A stretch of 64,000 nt of DNA. Origin: Periplaneta americana (Eukaryota > Arthropoda > Insecta > Blattodea > Blattidae). How positions within the stretch are numbered: position 1 is the stretch's first letter; each line of letters begins with the position of its first letter. The notes under the pieces were generated by a model. The model had not been told where the DNA came from, ran no database searches, and saw nothing but the letters and a program-made list of their open reading frames with translations. Shown here in pieces: positions 34,266-45,365 of the stretch. Location: NCBI RefSeq assembly GCF_040183065.1, contig NC_091120.1, positions 22,663,708 through 22,727,707 on the forward strand, written 5' to 3'. The position numbers and the translations under genes were made by a program.

Positions 34266-35309
34266 GGGAATATCCTAAATTAAATGAAGCACGATCACTT
34301 AAAATAACATTTAAAATAAATCTAATTTGTATCTTAAATCTAAGTTCGAACTAAAACCCACGAGTATGATATGTTCATATCCGCAAAAGTACCTTTCCAC
34401 ATTACACTCATTTAGCTGTCAACTCACTCATTCCACTGGAACTACGACACATTTCACTGATTCTATCCTGATTTCACCAACACTTCAAAAAACATTTCAC
34501 TGTTCAAATACTATGCACTGCCACTATAAACTATAAAGCTTCACTGACAGGAACACGTTTCACTTACACAACACACTTCACTGACACAACATAATTCTTC
34601 ACTGATACAACACTTCAATAACAAAATATCATTTACATCCTTTACATACTGTGTATAATTACCGTCTATTAGTAAAGTCCTTAAGCCTATTTTTAAATAC
34701 GTTTTTGGTTGTTGGTAAAGCCTTTAGTAAGTCTGCAGGTAAAGCATTCCAGTCCCTGATAGTACGATTGAGAAAAGAAAACTTTCCAGTGTCCGTCCTC
34801 TGTCTTCTTTCCCTCAATTTATATGAGTGGTTGTTCCTTGAAGAGTAATTTGGCGGCTGCAACCTATTTTTTATTTCTCTCCAGGCAGGCTCACCTCTGT
34901 ATGTTTTGAACAGTGCGCATAATCGAATTCGCGTTCTCCTGTCCTTGAGCGTGTCCCATTTTAATGGTGAATTTTTCCGACAACACTTGAGAGCCCGTTT
35001 TTTAATCTTTTCGAGTGTCTTAATATGTTCTAATCTGTAAGGATCCCAACATGCAGCACCATATTCCATTACTGGACGTACTAGTGATTTATATGCAATC
35101 TCTTTGGATTTATCAGAGCCTTTTCTTAGTACCCTCATCACAAAGTGTAACGCTCTCCATGCTTTTCCCGCTGTGTCTGTAACGTGTTCTCCCCAGCCGA
35201 GATCGCTGCTAAATGTTATTCCGAGGTATTTACATTTGTTAACTTCCGGAATGGTTTCAGCCCCTACGTATAGATACTTTATCTGGAGGAATGTAAACAC
35301 AATTGTCAA
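34040..35309 (-). mobile_element. CR1/jockey-like LINE (family B), 3' half
   Basis: The coding part (34659-35309) is followed on the minus strand by a 3' UTR that contains a (TAA)n expansion (34190-34263). It ends at 34040-34090 with a structure (CACTGCCACCGGGTATATAC) also present at the end of the copy at 54613-55481. Confidence 0.8.
34659..35309 (-). pseudogene. LINE family B RT-polyprotein C-terminus
   Basis: 216 codons: KCKYLGITFSSDLGWGEHV, KAWRALHFVMRVLRKGSDK, SLVRPVMEYGAACWDPYR, the K-rich CRKNS region, RLCALFKTYRGEPAWREI, and SFLNRTIRDWNALPADLL near the end. This is the conserved block after the RT palm in CR1/jockey-like elements, open to its natural stop. The YADD palm and the endonuclease are missing. 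Confidence 0.85.
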
Positions 35310-35439
35310 AAAAACATGTCTTGACGTTTTGTAATTAAATTTTAATTATTTGCACTAATTACAACAAAAAAGTCACATTCAAAACTCAGAGTTAGTCTAA
35401 GCCTTTTTACCTAAACACCGTCGAAATGTTAGACGGTAT

Positions 35440-36139
35440 AAAATTTGTTGGTTTAATAGTTGGGAGGCGAGAAACTATACCCAAATTTTTGGTGCAGTTT
35501 TGTACTTCACAATATCTGCAGACGTTATATCTTTTAGATATTGAAATTTCTTCTCTTTGTCTTTACTCTTTCGAATTCTGTACACCTCAACACCAAATTA
35601 CCTTTTGTCTCGTTTCTCTTACCTACACTCTAACCACGACGTAAATACCAGATCACTTATCTGTGGTACGCTAAGTATACCTCTTCATAGAACATCTTAT
35701 TATTCATCATCTTTTACAGTATTCACCACGTGACAATGGAATTACTTGTTACAAAGTATTACGGGCTGCAAGACAGTAAACGTTTTTAAAAACCGCTTAA
35801 AAGATAACCTTCTTAGCAATTCACTCCAATCATACTGACTTAAACTATCACTGACTACATTGTTACTCCTTCCTTTAGACATAGCGCTTCCTGATAGCGC
35901 TATACTTTGAAAATTGTCGCATAATAATCTCTTTCTATTATCTAACATTATTTTAAATATATTAAAATTCTATGTATATTAGCTTAATTCTGCTACACAG
36001 TTTGTATTTCAGTGTTTAATTAATAGTTCATAGTATTTTGTTGTTTAATTCATAAATAACTCTTGTATACATGTAACTCGTATCTGAATCAAATTGTTGA
36101 AATCTTTGTAGTTTGTAAGTTCATGCATATGTATATACA
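35440..36139 (+). pseudogene. Decayed LINE family C C-terminus, 3' part displaced by a mariner-like element
   Basis: Frameshifted plus-strand codons recall the 12.7-kb copy: SLCLYSFEFCTPQ, LHRTSYYSSSFTVF, then VFKNRLKDNLLSNSLQSY. The matching 3' end (hairpin and tail) resumes at 37483 after the element at 36140-37482. Confidence 0.6.
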
Positions 36140-37482
36140 CAGGATGTTTGAAAAATATGGGGCATAATTTCAGGTATGTATTTCCCACATGTAGACAATC
36201 AAAATAGTTCATTACAACATGTGTCCGGAAATGCTTCATTTCCGAGTTATGGCCTTCACCACATTGAAATTCATCGGAACGTTTTTCTTTCCGCAGGTCG
36301 TTGTCATTACAGAAGATGTTCAAAATGTCACCTCCTGCTTCAATACAGACCTCACATCGATGTCTCATTGACCTGCGAACACGATCCCAAACTCCAGGAG
36401 TATTGCGTATGTCCTCACAACATGCCACAATTCGATTCCGAAGGGATTCCAAATCAGGCACCGGAGACGAATAAACCAATGATTTTAAATGGCCCCACAA
36501 GTAGAAATCGAGAGGGTTCAGATCAGGTGAGCGTGGAGGCCAAGCAATTGGGCTACCTCTACCTATCCATCGATCGGGAAACCTTCGATCCAAGTACCGG
36601 CGAGTCGTACGACTGAAATGTGCAGGAGCGCCATCATGCAAGAAGTGAATGTGTTGACGATTGATCAGTGGAGTGTCTTCTAAAACATGAGGTATGGTGT
36701 TTTCCAGGAAGTTTGTGTACGCCTGCCCCGTAAGTCTGTTTACAAGTACATGGGGTCCAACTAATTGATCACAAATGATACCGGCCCACATGTTGAGGGA
36801 GAACCGCACCTGGTGATGAGATGGAACAGTTGCTAACTCGTGCAGGGTAATCTGCTGGTGACAGGGCCTGTACACGTTGCAAATGATAAGGATACAATTG
36901 ATACTCTTTCAACAGTCTCCAGACAGTCGTATGAGGAACATTGACTTGCAACGCTACCCTTCGTGTGCTGATAGAAGGAGTCATGTTCACAGCCTCCAGA
37001 ATCTCCTCCTGTACTTCTGGAGTTGTAGATCTTGGTCGTCCCCTTCCGAAACCAGGAGAGTTAAATTTTCCATACTCGCTCAGACGGTAATGGAGACGTA
37101 CAAATGTCTTCCGATCTGGACATTATCGCTGTGGGTACCTCTCCTGGTACAAACGACGAGCCAGCGCAGCATTGCCGTCCGCCTTACCGTACATGAAGTG
37201 TATCTCTGCCAGCTCTTGATCTGAATACATGTCGCACAGTCTAACTCCTACACATCACTGAATGTAACCTTCGCCTCGGAATGAACTGTCAGAGTGCCCT
37301 CTTAATGTCTCCTTTGACGGCAACGATCTGCGGAAAGAAAAACGTTCCGGTGAATTTCAATGTTGTGAAGGCCATAACTCTGAAATAAAGCATTTCCGGA
37401 CACATGTTGTAATGAACTATTTTGATTGTCTACATGTGGGAAATACATACCTGAATTATCCCTGTATTTTTGAAACACCCTG
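36140..37482 (-). mobile_element. Mariner-like transposon with ~165-bp TIRs
   Basis: The inverted ends run 36140-36310 and about 37320-37482 with about 90% identity (shared words GTATGTATTTCCCACATGTA, CATGTGTCCGGAAATGC, GTTTTTCTTTCCGCAG). TA lies at the right side. It is inserted in a LINE whose tail continues at 37483. It carries one broken transposase gene on the minus strand. Confidence 0.85.
36325..37230 (-). pseudogene. Mariner-like (DUF4817-type) transposase, first catalytic Asp deleted
   Basis: Minus strand from a start at 37230: MYSDQELAEIHFMYGKADGN (DUF4817-like N-terminus), an in-frame TAA after ERYPQR, then FGRGRPRSTTPEVQEEI and the helix-turn-helix SISTRRVALQVNVPHTTVWR. After LSPADYPAR the text jumps to VRFSLNMWAGI, so the ~60 residues holding the first catalytic Asp are gone. 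The second Asp (FLHDGAPAHFS) and third acidic position (RSPDLNPLDFYLWG) remain. The reading frame runs on into the TIR without its stop. Non-functional. Confidence 0.85.
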
Positions 37483-37550
37483 TATATATACTTTTTGCTG
37501 GTTGAGTGGAAGAGAAGGCCTTGCGACCTTAACTCTGTCAGCTAAAATAA

Positions 37551-37607
<57 letters not shown>

Positions 37608-37610
37608 TTA
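37483..37610 (+). repeat. LINE 3' hairpin and (TTA)n tail
   Basis: TGGTTGAGTGGAAGAGAAGG CCTTGCGACCTT, then a long (TTA)n run. It is the tail of the LINE seen at 35440-36139. Confidence 0.7.
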
Positions 37611-38200
37611 TTAAAATTCAAGGCATATTTACAAACACAACATTTCAAATAACAAATGACAAATGACACGATAAAATATCTAACAATCAAGACAATCAAA
37701 AACGCTACGGACTTACACACCAACTTATTATTTTCTATGTGGCAACTCTATAATGAGGTAAATTTACTTTTTGCTCTATTTCATTACCGCTGCTTCCATT
37801 CACTTTAGTCTAACGAATCCTCTTTTAACGTGAAGTTCTCGATCTGCTCATATAAGCTTCAAACAGAAGTAAGACATAGTACAATCTTGAAGATAGCGCA
37901 GAATATGATTTTGACATCTTTTTTGCTTATTTTCTAGCTTCCGGGACGAGGAGCCAAAATGTTGTGAATGGTTCTCGAACGTCGGGGGCGCACCTGTTCC
38001 CTCGAGAAGTATTTTGGCTCCATGCCGTGGAGAATTTCATGTTGGCAAAATATCTGTTTCCCTCTTCCCTCCGCCCACCTCGCGGGAGATGAGGAGTGAC
38101 CCTCCGAACGAAGAGCCACACAAAACCATCGCCGATCTAAAATCTGACTCGTCCAGTCTCCTAACGGGCGAGCGACGTGTCGTCCGGTGCCGCCGAACCG
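37611..38200. other. Upstream region of the receptor gene; GC-richer block 37.93-38.2 kb
   Basis: 37927-38200 is clearly richer in G, C and CpG than its surroundings (GTCGGGGGCGCACC, GCGAGCGACGTGTCGTCCGG). It could be a promoter or 5' UTR segment of the gene at 38915. The frames on both strands here shadow each other. No TATA or initiator can be assigned. Confidence 0.35.
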
Positions 38201-38214
38201 GTTTTCTCTCAATC

Positions 38215-38880
38215 TTTGTTGCTCTTTGCTATCTCTGCCATTTTATTATATTTTTTGCCACATAAGAGTGTCACGATTTTTTTGTTGGGTCTAAAAATAC
38301 AGTGTTACTGTGGACGATCATTTGTTATGAGTGATGTTGCGATGGACGACGTCCTCTCTTCTTGCCGAACTCCGCGGATCTGACGCAAACTCGATGTTTT
38401 TGTGATGCTCTTTGTACCTGACACTTAGATCGTAGTACGAGCAAACTCGCAGAAAATTTTTAAAATGAATGTTACGATGTTCACAACATTATTTCGTTAC
38501 ATTCTTTTCCTTAAATGATAAAGTATATGAGATGTTAGCATCTTACTCATGAAATTTCAATTAATTTTGCTTTGTTTATACTTTACCTCGCATGAAAGTG
38601 TTACCATTATTGTTTGTTAAATCTGAATATACAGTGTTTCTGTGAGAGTGCTTTTGATATATGAGACATCTATATTTATTGCGGAAATGAGGTAAACTTG
38701 ATGCTTTAGTGATGATCTTCATCCCTGACATTTTAGTATTTAGTACGAAGGAACTTTCACAACGATTTTAAAGTGAAATCAATAAGTCTTTTACAGTTTT
38801 TTTTCACGCCTTAAATGTAAAGATATTCGATCATTCTTGAGACACAAATCGCTTCATGTGAGTGGCACAGTGTTCCTGTA
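38215..38880 (+). repeat. Diverged tandem repeat (~330 bp) just upstream of the receptor start codon
   Basis: Two units align in order. AGAGTGTCACGATTT ... AATACAGTGTTACTGTG ... AACTCGATGTTTTTGTGATG ... GTACCTGACA recurs about 332 bp later as AAGTGTTACCATTAT ... ATACAGTGTTTCTGTG ... AACTTGATGCTTTAGTGATG ... ATCCCTGACA. A partial third unit may begin at about 38855 (CACAGTGTTCCTGTA). Non-coding, likely 5' UTR or promoter-proximal DNA. Confidence 0.6.
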
Positions 38881-38914
38881 CTGAGTGACCACAGTATTTC
38901 GCAAGTAGTCCATC

Positions 38915-39089
38915 ATGGTTGTCCGAGTGGCCGCCATCTTCACAGTCGCTGTAGTTCTGACTTTTCTCTGGAATGCAAACGGCGCCGTACTCAGAGATTA
39001 TCGCTACCTGTCAAAGAATATCACGTCAACCCTCGATCAGCTGCTCAATCGAAGTCGTTACGACAAACGAATCCGACCGGATTTTGGCG
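38915..39089 (+). CDS. GABA-A receptor alpha-like subunit (Grd/CG8916 class), exon 1
   Basis: A 175-bp coding exon: 58 codons plus one base. The start at 38915 is chosen because it opens a clear signal peptide (MVVRVAAIFTVAVVLTFLWN, then ANGA as the likely cleavage site). The mature N-terminus follows: LSKNITSTLDQLLNRS with an N-glycosylation sequon NIT, and YDKRIRPDFG, the conserved YDxRxRPxFG motif of Cys-loop chloride channel subunits. The exon ends ATTTTGGCG before the strong donor GTGAGT at 39090. The product would be a pentameric GABA-gated chloride channel subunit in the plasma membrane; this part is extracellular. The exact paralogue (Grd or CG8916) cannot be settled from two exons. 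Confidence 0.85.
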
Positions 39090-39136
39090 GTGAGTACAAA
39101 ATGATATCCAGTACAGATTGTCATTCATTTCCGTGA

Positions 39137-40165
39137 AATAAGGATGTCCGTGGAGCGGATCCCAGTTTCATTCTTGCCCATTACGTTCATATTGGTGATT
39201 ATTGCATCTATCGTATATACAGGACTTTTTTCACCCAATTTCAATCATTATCAATTTCAATCAAATTTATTTTAAACGAAAAACACGTCAATTTAGATAT
39301 TGAGGGGGAACTTTAAAACCATTGTTGATTGCGTTTTAGATTTCATCCCCTCACCCTCTGTCTCCACCTTTGAAATTTCAAATTACACCTCCATATTTTG
39401 ATACTTAAGGGAAGACATAGGTGAGATTTGTTCAAAACTTTAAAACATGTGGTTTTGTTCTTTTCATATTATTAATGTGGTACAATCTAGATTCTAAATC
39501 TGGTTTAATTTTCGTCCTAGTGATCGTTTAAAGTATTCACAGGTATGCAACATGTAGAAAACACTACTTATAATTATTTAAAATTTCTTTCTCTCGAAAG
39601 TTCTTTTTTTTTTTAACAATATGTAAAACATTCTACGTGATGGAATTTTAAAGCGTCTTCCTTCAAATTTTCAACGTACATTCAGAAAATACAACTAAAA
39701 AATTTGTCATACGAATTTTTTGTACTCTTTATATTTCATAAGTTATTTTCCGATAAGTATGAATAAATTATAAATAAAAAAATAAAATTTGTATTCATCA
39801 CATTCAAAATTGTTTATCTCTGAAAGTAACCAAAATTGAACAAAATTATATGACAAAATTTTATATAAATATAAAACGAATAAAATGCATATATTTTTTA
39901 CCATCGTGCGGAACCATTTATATAATATATTTCAAGTAATGAAAAAAAATATATATCTCAAAAATGGTTACACAGATGAAAATTGTCATTAATGTCAAAA
40001 CTGTAGAATTCAGAAATTTCATATATTATGCCTTCCCATAAATTTGAAAGAGTATTCAATTGTTTATACTTCTCATTCATTTGTTTTCACATCTTTTGTT
40101 TTGTATCGTCGCCTGGCAACCTGAATTTTTATTATTATTGATCAGAGCTGAAGAAAAAACTACAA
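39137..40165. other. Intronic, no feature recognised
   Basis: AT-rich DNA without a repeat match in the window. Confidence 0.4.
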
Positions 40166-40440
40166 ACATTACTCAGCGAATAGGATTTATATAGAATGGA
40201 TATTGAGCGAATTTTCCTGTTCTGTTTCTCTGTATTCATGCTCTCCGTCGGCGTTTAGTTCTACTTTCAAGCGCTAGAGGTTAGTGTAATCGAGCACACC
40301 CTAGAGTTCCTCGATAATAATTGAATACAAGAGTTGAGACACAGGATCCAAACATCGCCTACCTTATTGCATAATCCAGTAACGGCTTTGCTTATAATAA
40401 ATTCAAGTTAACAGCTTTTCCTTAATTCTCAGTGATAACC
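40166..40440 (+). repeat. Inverted partial copy of the MITE at 42384-43134
   Basis: Words such as GCGAATTTTCCTGT, AAGCGCTAGAGGTTAGTGTA and TTGCATAATCCAGTAACG occur here. They recur in inverted orientation at 42885-43138. The outer tip here reads TCAGCGAATAGGATTTATAT, a decayed TIR. Confidence 0.7.
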
Positions 40441-41027
40441 TGTGAGAAAGTAATGATTTATTCGAATGTGTGTGAGAGCTGTTAGGAAAAAGTGGAAGGT
40501 TCCTAAAAATAACTAATGATCCTATTAATGGTATTCCACTCGGAGCATGCACAACACATGGATTAGACAACCGATACTTGCAAGAGGGAAAATGTTACTT
40601 AATTTTTGTGCAGAGAATGTAACGTGAGTGAGATTTTCAATCACAAGAGATGACTTAATAGCGTTTAATAATATCAACTTACAATTGAAAACCTCCTTTT
40701 CAAAATTTACTTAGCCAATTTTGAGCGATTTTTCATATCGTAAATCTAACAATTAAAAATATCTACACGCATCAAATTACTGAATATAATTCAAAATTGT
40801 GCCGGGTTTAACTGTAAAAACTGCAATTAGTTCCGAACTGCAACTGTACTAAGTCAGATGGTATTTTTTTTTCTCGCTGTACTCGCTTTAACATCTCTGG
40901 TCATATCGCGAGTTAATCTTTGGTTGAAATCCGAAGGCCTGTGTACTATTGTTGAGACTGGTTCTATTGTTGTGAACTAGATGGCGACTGTATATGTATT
41001 ACTGATTTGTTATTAATATGATTTCGG
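40441..41027. other. Intronic, no feature recognised
   Basis: AT-rich, non-coding. Confidence 0.4.
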
Positions 41028-41205
41028 TGATGAATGAGGCCGGTGATATTCAGGGATGTTGTGGCCCGAATTTCCTGGCATTTGCCTTACGGTTGAGGAA
41101 AACCCTGAAAATCTCAACCAAGAAATTCAACCCGACCGGTAATCGAACCCGGGCCCTCTGCGTAAGGGACCAGCATGCTGACCCCTACACCACAGAGGTG
41201 GTCTA
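41028..41205 (-). repeat. tRNA-derived SINE (S1-like)
   Basis: The minus-strand head is at the right end: A box near 41185 (TGTAGGGGTCAGCATGCTGG) and B box GGTTCGATTACC. The body includes TTTTCAGGGTTTTCCTC, the S1 hallmark. Confidence 0.7.
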
Positions 41206-41625
41206 GATGATATTATAATACCCCATAATTAAGAAATTTTAAAAGCAATTATTGAAAATTTACTCGGTAGGTCTATACTATGAATGGACTTTCGTGCTAA
41301 GTTTTCTCCGATATTTTTCTCTTAAAATCACGCTCCTGTATTGTAGGAAATGAATAATTTTTCTACATGTAGAAAATATGTCCCCCTTAAAAAGTGAATT
41401 TTTTTTTTTTTTTTTACTTAATCAGTTTCGGAATTCTTACACTTGAATATCTTCGAGTAATCTGGCAAGTTTCAAGGCTATGATCATTTACCAATCATCA
41501 TTAGGAGACATATAACGTTTTCCTTTTATCTATTGTATAACATAAGCTGTGTCCTGCATTCGTATTATTATCCAGAGTGAAAGTCCTGAACCATAAAAAT
41601 GTGTCGACATCAAAATTGAATATAC
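41206..41625. other. Intronic, no feature recognised
   Basis: AT-rich with a T17 run at about 41401. Confidence 0.4.
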
Positions 41626-42313
41626 AGGGTGATCCATTTGGGTATGGATAAAATAAAAACACCATAAAACATTTACTACTGAACTTTATTTGCTGTAACT
41701 TTGTGCATACAACACTGAAAGATGGGAGATTGTTCAGAGCTCAACATGACCCCATTGCGCACCCTGCACAACTCATAACGGTGATGCAATTCAGCCCATG
41801 TCAGTTGTAACAAAAGAGGGGTGATTTGTTGGAAAGCTTGAGTAATTTTTACTCTCAGACCATCACTGTTCCTGGGTGTCTGTGAATAGCCATTGTCTTT
41901 AATAAAACCTCACACGAAGAAGACAGGAGGGGTTAGATGTGGGGAGTTTGGGGACCAAGTCAAGAGATAGCTGCTTCTCGTATTCTACAAATGTTCGATA
42001 CCACAACATTATGGAATCATATTTAGGTACATTACGCACACCATACTCACGTTGAAATTCCCTTTGAACTCTTTTAACGCTCTTCAAATTTAGCATACCA
42101 AAGAACACATTGTGCCCGCTGTTGATTTGTAGTAGCCATTTTAATCATCTACGATTTTCATTTGTCCTTTCAGATTATGCATTGTTGATTGTTATATATG
42201 GAAACTCTCATCTTTTAATCATAATATAACCAGCAAGAATTTTGTCCCACTACCATAATACTGTAGCTTTATAATAATAAATTAATATTATGCATACCCA
42301 AATGGATCAGACT
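41626..42313 (-). mobile_element. Mariner-like MITE family M1 with transposase N-terminus
   Basis: The ends are CAGGGTGATCCATTTGGG and the inverted CCCAAATGGATCAGAC. The minus strand (41899-42130) encodes SVKRVQREFQREYGVRNVPK, then YDSIMLWYRTFVE, the DUF4817 region found at the N-terminus of many mariner-like transposases. The helix-turn-helix and DDE domains are deleted, so it is non-autonomous. The internal site matching the TTAA insertion at 7471 is empty here. Confidence 0.8.
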
Positions 42314-42383
42314 ATATATGTCAGTGTTTGAACTCTTTCTGAACTGAATTTATAATTTATGAGTTAACAAGTTCATAGAGACA

Positions 42384-43134
42384 CCAGCGAATAGGGATTA
42401 TAAAGAATGGACACTTCACGTCGGTACCTTTGATGTAGCCGGACTGATTTGAATGACCTTCAAGCGAGCTAGAGCGTGAGATTCTGCTTTCTCCCTAGAG
42501 TTGGCGCTGACATCACACCAGCTAGCAGTCGACACAGCGGAAATATAACACATACAATTAATACATCTAGGTACATTATGTACTCAAATAAAATAAATTG
42601 GACCGATGAAATAATAAATCCTTCATTAACTGTAATGTCTACACTCTAGAGTTCCTTTATAATGAGAGTTGAGACGTTGACCCCAACAACAATTAAAATA
42701 TGTAATGATTTGATAGCGCTGAAAATGGAAAAACAAAACTCTTACGAGAAGTAAAACCATATACCTATATTATATTATATACAAATATTAAACGAATTCG
42801 ATATTTAATTTTATAATGTATTATATTATTTTATAATATAATTTATTATATCTGAAATATAAAAGAAATATATTATTACAACTAGTTTGTCACTGAGAAA
42901 TAAGGAAAAAGCTGTTAACTTGAATTTATTTGAAGCAAAGCGTTACTGGATTATGCAATAAGGCAGGCGATGTTTGGATCCTGTGTCTTAACTCTATTCT
43001 CAATTATTATCTTACCGTATGCTCGATTACACTAACCTCTAGCGCTTGAAAGTGGAACTAAACGCTGGCTCACAGAGAAACAAAACACAGGAAAATTCGC
43101 TCAGTGTCCATTCTTTATAATCCCTATTCGCTGG
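42384..43134. mobile_element. MITE with 32-bp TIRs and a 5-bp TSD
   Basis: The ends are CCAGCGAATAGGGATTATAA and its inverse. AGACA flanks both sides (42379-42383 and 43135-43139). The right half (42885-43134) is repeated inverted at 40166-40440. There is no transposase. A 5-bp TSD does not fit Tc1/mariner; superfamily open. Confidence 0.7.
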
Positions 43135-43139
43135 AGACA

Positions 43140-44190
43140 CCATGGAGAAACAAAAAACAAAGAAATCCTCTTCCTAATAACAACTGGCGAGTCCTGCACT
43201 CTATCGTTAAAAAACGAAACTACTTCTGAGGATATAAAATGGAATCATCAGGCAAATCGTTTGAGTCAGATATTACAGAAATGTTAGTGGTTCCAAATGG
43301 ACTTATTCGAGCGGAAAGGGTTAATATAAAATTATTTTTTTACATAAATTATATTCAGTTCAGAAATAAAGTTGTTTTAATGCGCATTTTAACTCATAAC
43401 GATTATTTCTTGCACTGGACACAGTATACGATAACTCATTTAGTCATTTTAAGTAAAACTGTAATAATAGAATTACATTCACATTTGTAAATTATCATTT
43501 GAATAATATCATTGTTATTGCAATTCACATTTGAAAATGTGCATGGAAAATCTCCATGTCGCGTGGAACAGAAAACTGTAGAATGGCAAAACATAATGGT
43601 AAATATTACGTATCTATGTAGGAAAACATATTAACAATTCACTTTTGCATTTTAACCCGCTTTGTCAGAAGTGTTATAGACTCCGTACGTTTGGAGAGGA
43701 AACAGTGGAAATTAAATCTGTTCGACATTGTGTCACCGAGCAAATAAAGTGCATTGATATCACTTGATTCGCAACAAGTCTGCGTTGTATACAAGGCAGT
43801 CCACAGCCATGATCGGAGCACAAGCAAAACTCTTCGATTTTCCAGTCGACAGGGAATAATAAAATCAACCTTGTGTGAATTCTAGGCACGCTGTAACCAC
43901 AAGTGACTGAAGAGGCAGACCTAGGCTGTATTCTTTGCTATTGAATTATCGACCATCAAATTAATATGATTAGCATCAGATTGCTTCTGAAATGTAACCT
44001 CATGTCTGTTCTTTGGCGTCTTTCTCATTACGTAATTTCCAACTAGAGACTTAATACCTCTCAGTCCGTTAGAATCATGATTGCAATCGCTGATAATTTT
44101 TGAGACTCGCTGGTTTTAAATATTAGATGAGAAATAGAGAACTAATTAATATTCGTTTTCCTCCAATCTACAATAAATAATCCTCTGAAA
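43140..44190. other. Intronic, no feature recognised
   Basis: The frame at 43239-43490 and the overlapping minus frames at 43639-43889 have no motif. Confidence 0.4.
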
Positions 44191-44194
44191 TATA

Positions 44195-45090
44195 TATTTT
44201 TAGGAATATGTATTATATGACTTTCTTGTGTTAAATTCTATCGTACCTGGTTTACATGTTTCGACCTGTTGTTGATCTTCTTCGGAACTGGTCGTTGCTG
44301 ATCTTGGCGCCTCTTGTTTTGGTGTCTGTGAGGGTGTGTTTGTGTAGTGTAATGTGGAGTCAAAGAGTGTGTGTGTTCTGAAATTGAGTTGTGTGTTGAG
44401 AATTTCATTAGGGTGTGTTTTTTGTGTGTCAGTATATTTCATATTGTTCTAGTGTGTTTAGTTTCTGGCTTTTTGATTGGATGTGTAGAATTTCCATGTC
44501 TGTGTTGATGTCTCTGTAGGTGTGGTTGGCATTTGTGATGTGTTCTGCATATGTGGAAGTGTTTTGTAATTTTGTTATGCTATGATGTGTTCTTTGTAAC
44601 GTGTTTGAAATGATCTGCCTATCTGTCCTATGTAGAAGTTGTTGCAGGTGTTACATTTTACTTTGTATACGCCTGTGTGGTTGTATTTGTTTGTTTGTGT
44701 TGTTTGTGTGTTGAGATGTTTTTGTAGAGTATTATTTATTCTGTATGCGATTTGTAATTTAATTTCTTGAATGAGGTTGCAATCTTGTGTGTGTTTTTGT
44801 TTTCGTATTTTAGTGTGATGTATTTTTTATGTTCTTGTGTTTATGTTGTGTTCTTATGTTTTTTTGTGATTATGTTTTGTCTTACGTATTATGTTGTCTA
44901 TTATGTTGGGGTTGTATCCGTTTTCTTGTGCTACGTATTTGATTGTGTTTAGCTCTTCGTTGTAATCCTGTTGGTTCATTGGTATGTTGAGTAGTCTGTG
45001 TACCATTGTTCGGAATGCATCTTGTTTGTGTTGTGTTGGGTGGTTGAATGTGTTGTGTATGTGTGTTGTTGATGTTGTCCAATTAAGGTA
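44195..45090 (-). pseudogene. Penelope-like element fragment with GIY-YIG endonuclease domain
   Basis: Minus-strand translation: MVHRLLNIPMNQQDYNEEL and EELNTIKYVAQENGYNPNII (connector after the RT), LQIAYRINNTLQ, then GVYKVKCNTCNNFYIGQIGR and FQTRYKEHI, then a Thr/Gln-rich C-terminus ending EEDQQQVETCKPGT. The GVY...FYIG pair spaced by a Cys-x2-Cys is the GIY-YIG nuclease of Penelope-like retroelements, which pairs with an upstream RT. Several frame breaks separate the pieces (for example at 44560 and 44850). The RT itself is absent. Confidence 0.8.
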
Positions 45091-45178
45091 CTAGGATAAA
45101 TAAATGCAATTTGCTCTAATAACTTAAATGTGTCTGATAAAGAAAATGAAATAACCTTTAAATAACCGTCAATCCTTC

Positions 45179-45180
<2 letters not shown>

Positions 45181-45246
<66 letters not shown>
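45181..45246. repeat. (AAT)n microsatellite
   Basis: About 22 AAT units. Confidence 0.95.
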
Positions 45247-45247
<1 letters not shown>

Positions 45248-45365
45248 TCATTCATACATTCATTCATAGTGTTCTGTCTGAGGGTAGATCTTTACTGCAA
45301 ATGCAGCATTCTCCAATCTATCTTACTTCGTGCCTTCCTCTTAGTCTCTCCAGACGATCCATATA

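Noticed and set aside
36176-36616. 146-codon plus-strand frame
   Set aside because: Antisense shadow of the mariner-like transposase.
38177-38383. Short frame upstream of the receptor start as an upstream exon
   Set aside because: No donor, no motif, and it lies in the degenerate tandem repeat.
44767-44952. Hydrophobic Val/Phe/Cys-rich plus-strand frame resembling a membrane protein
   Set aside because: Antisense of the Thr/Asn/Gln-rich Penelope-like coding strand.
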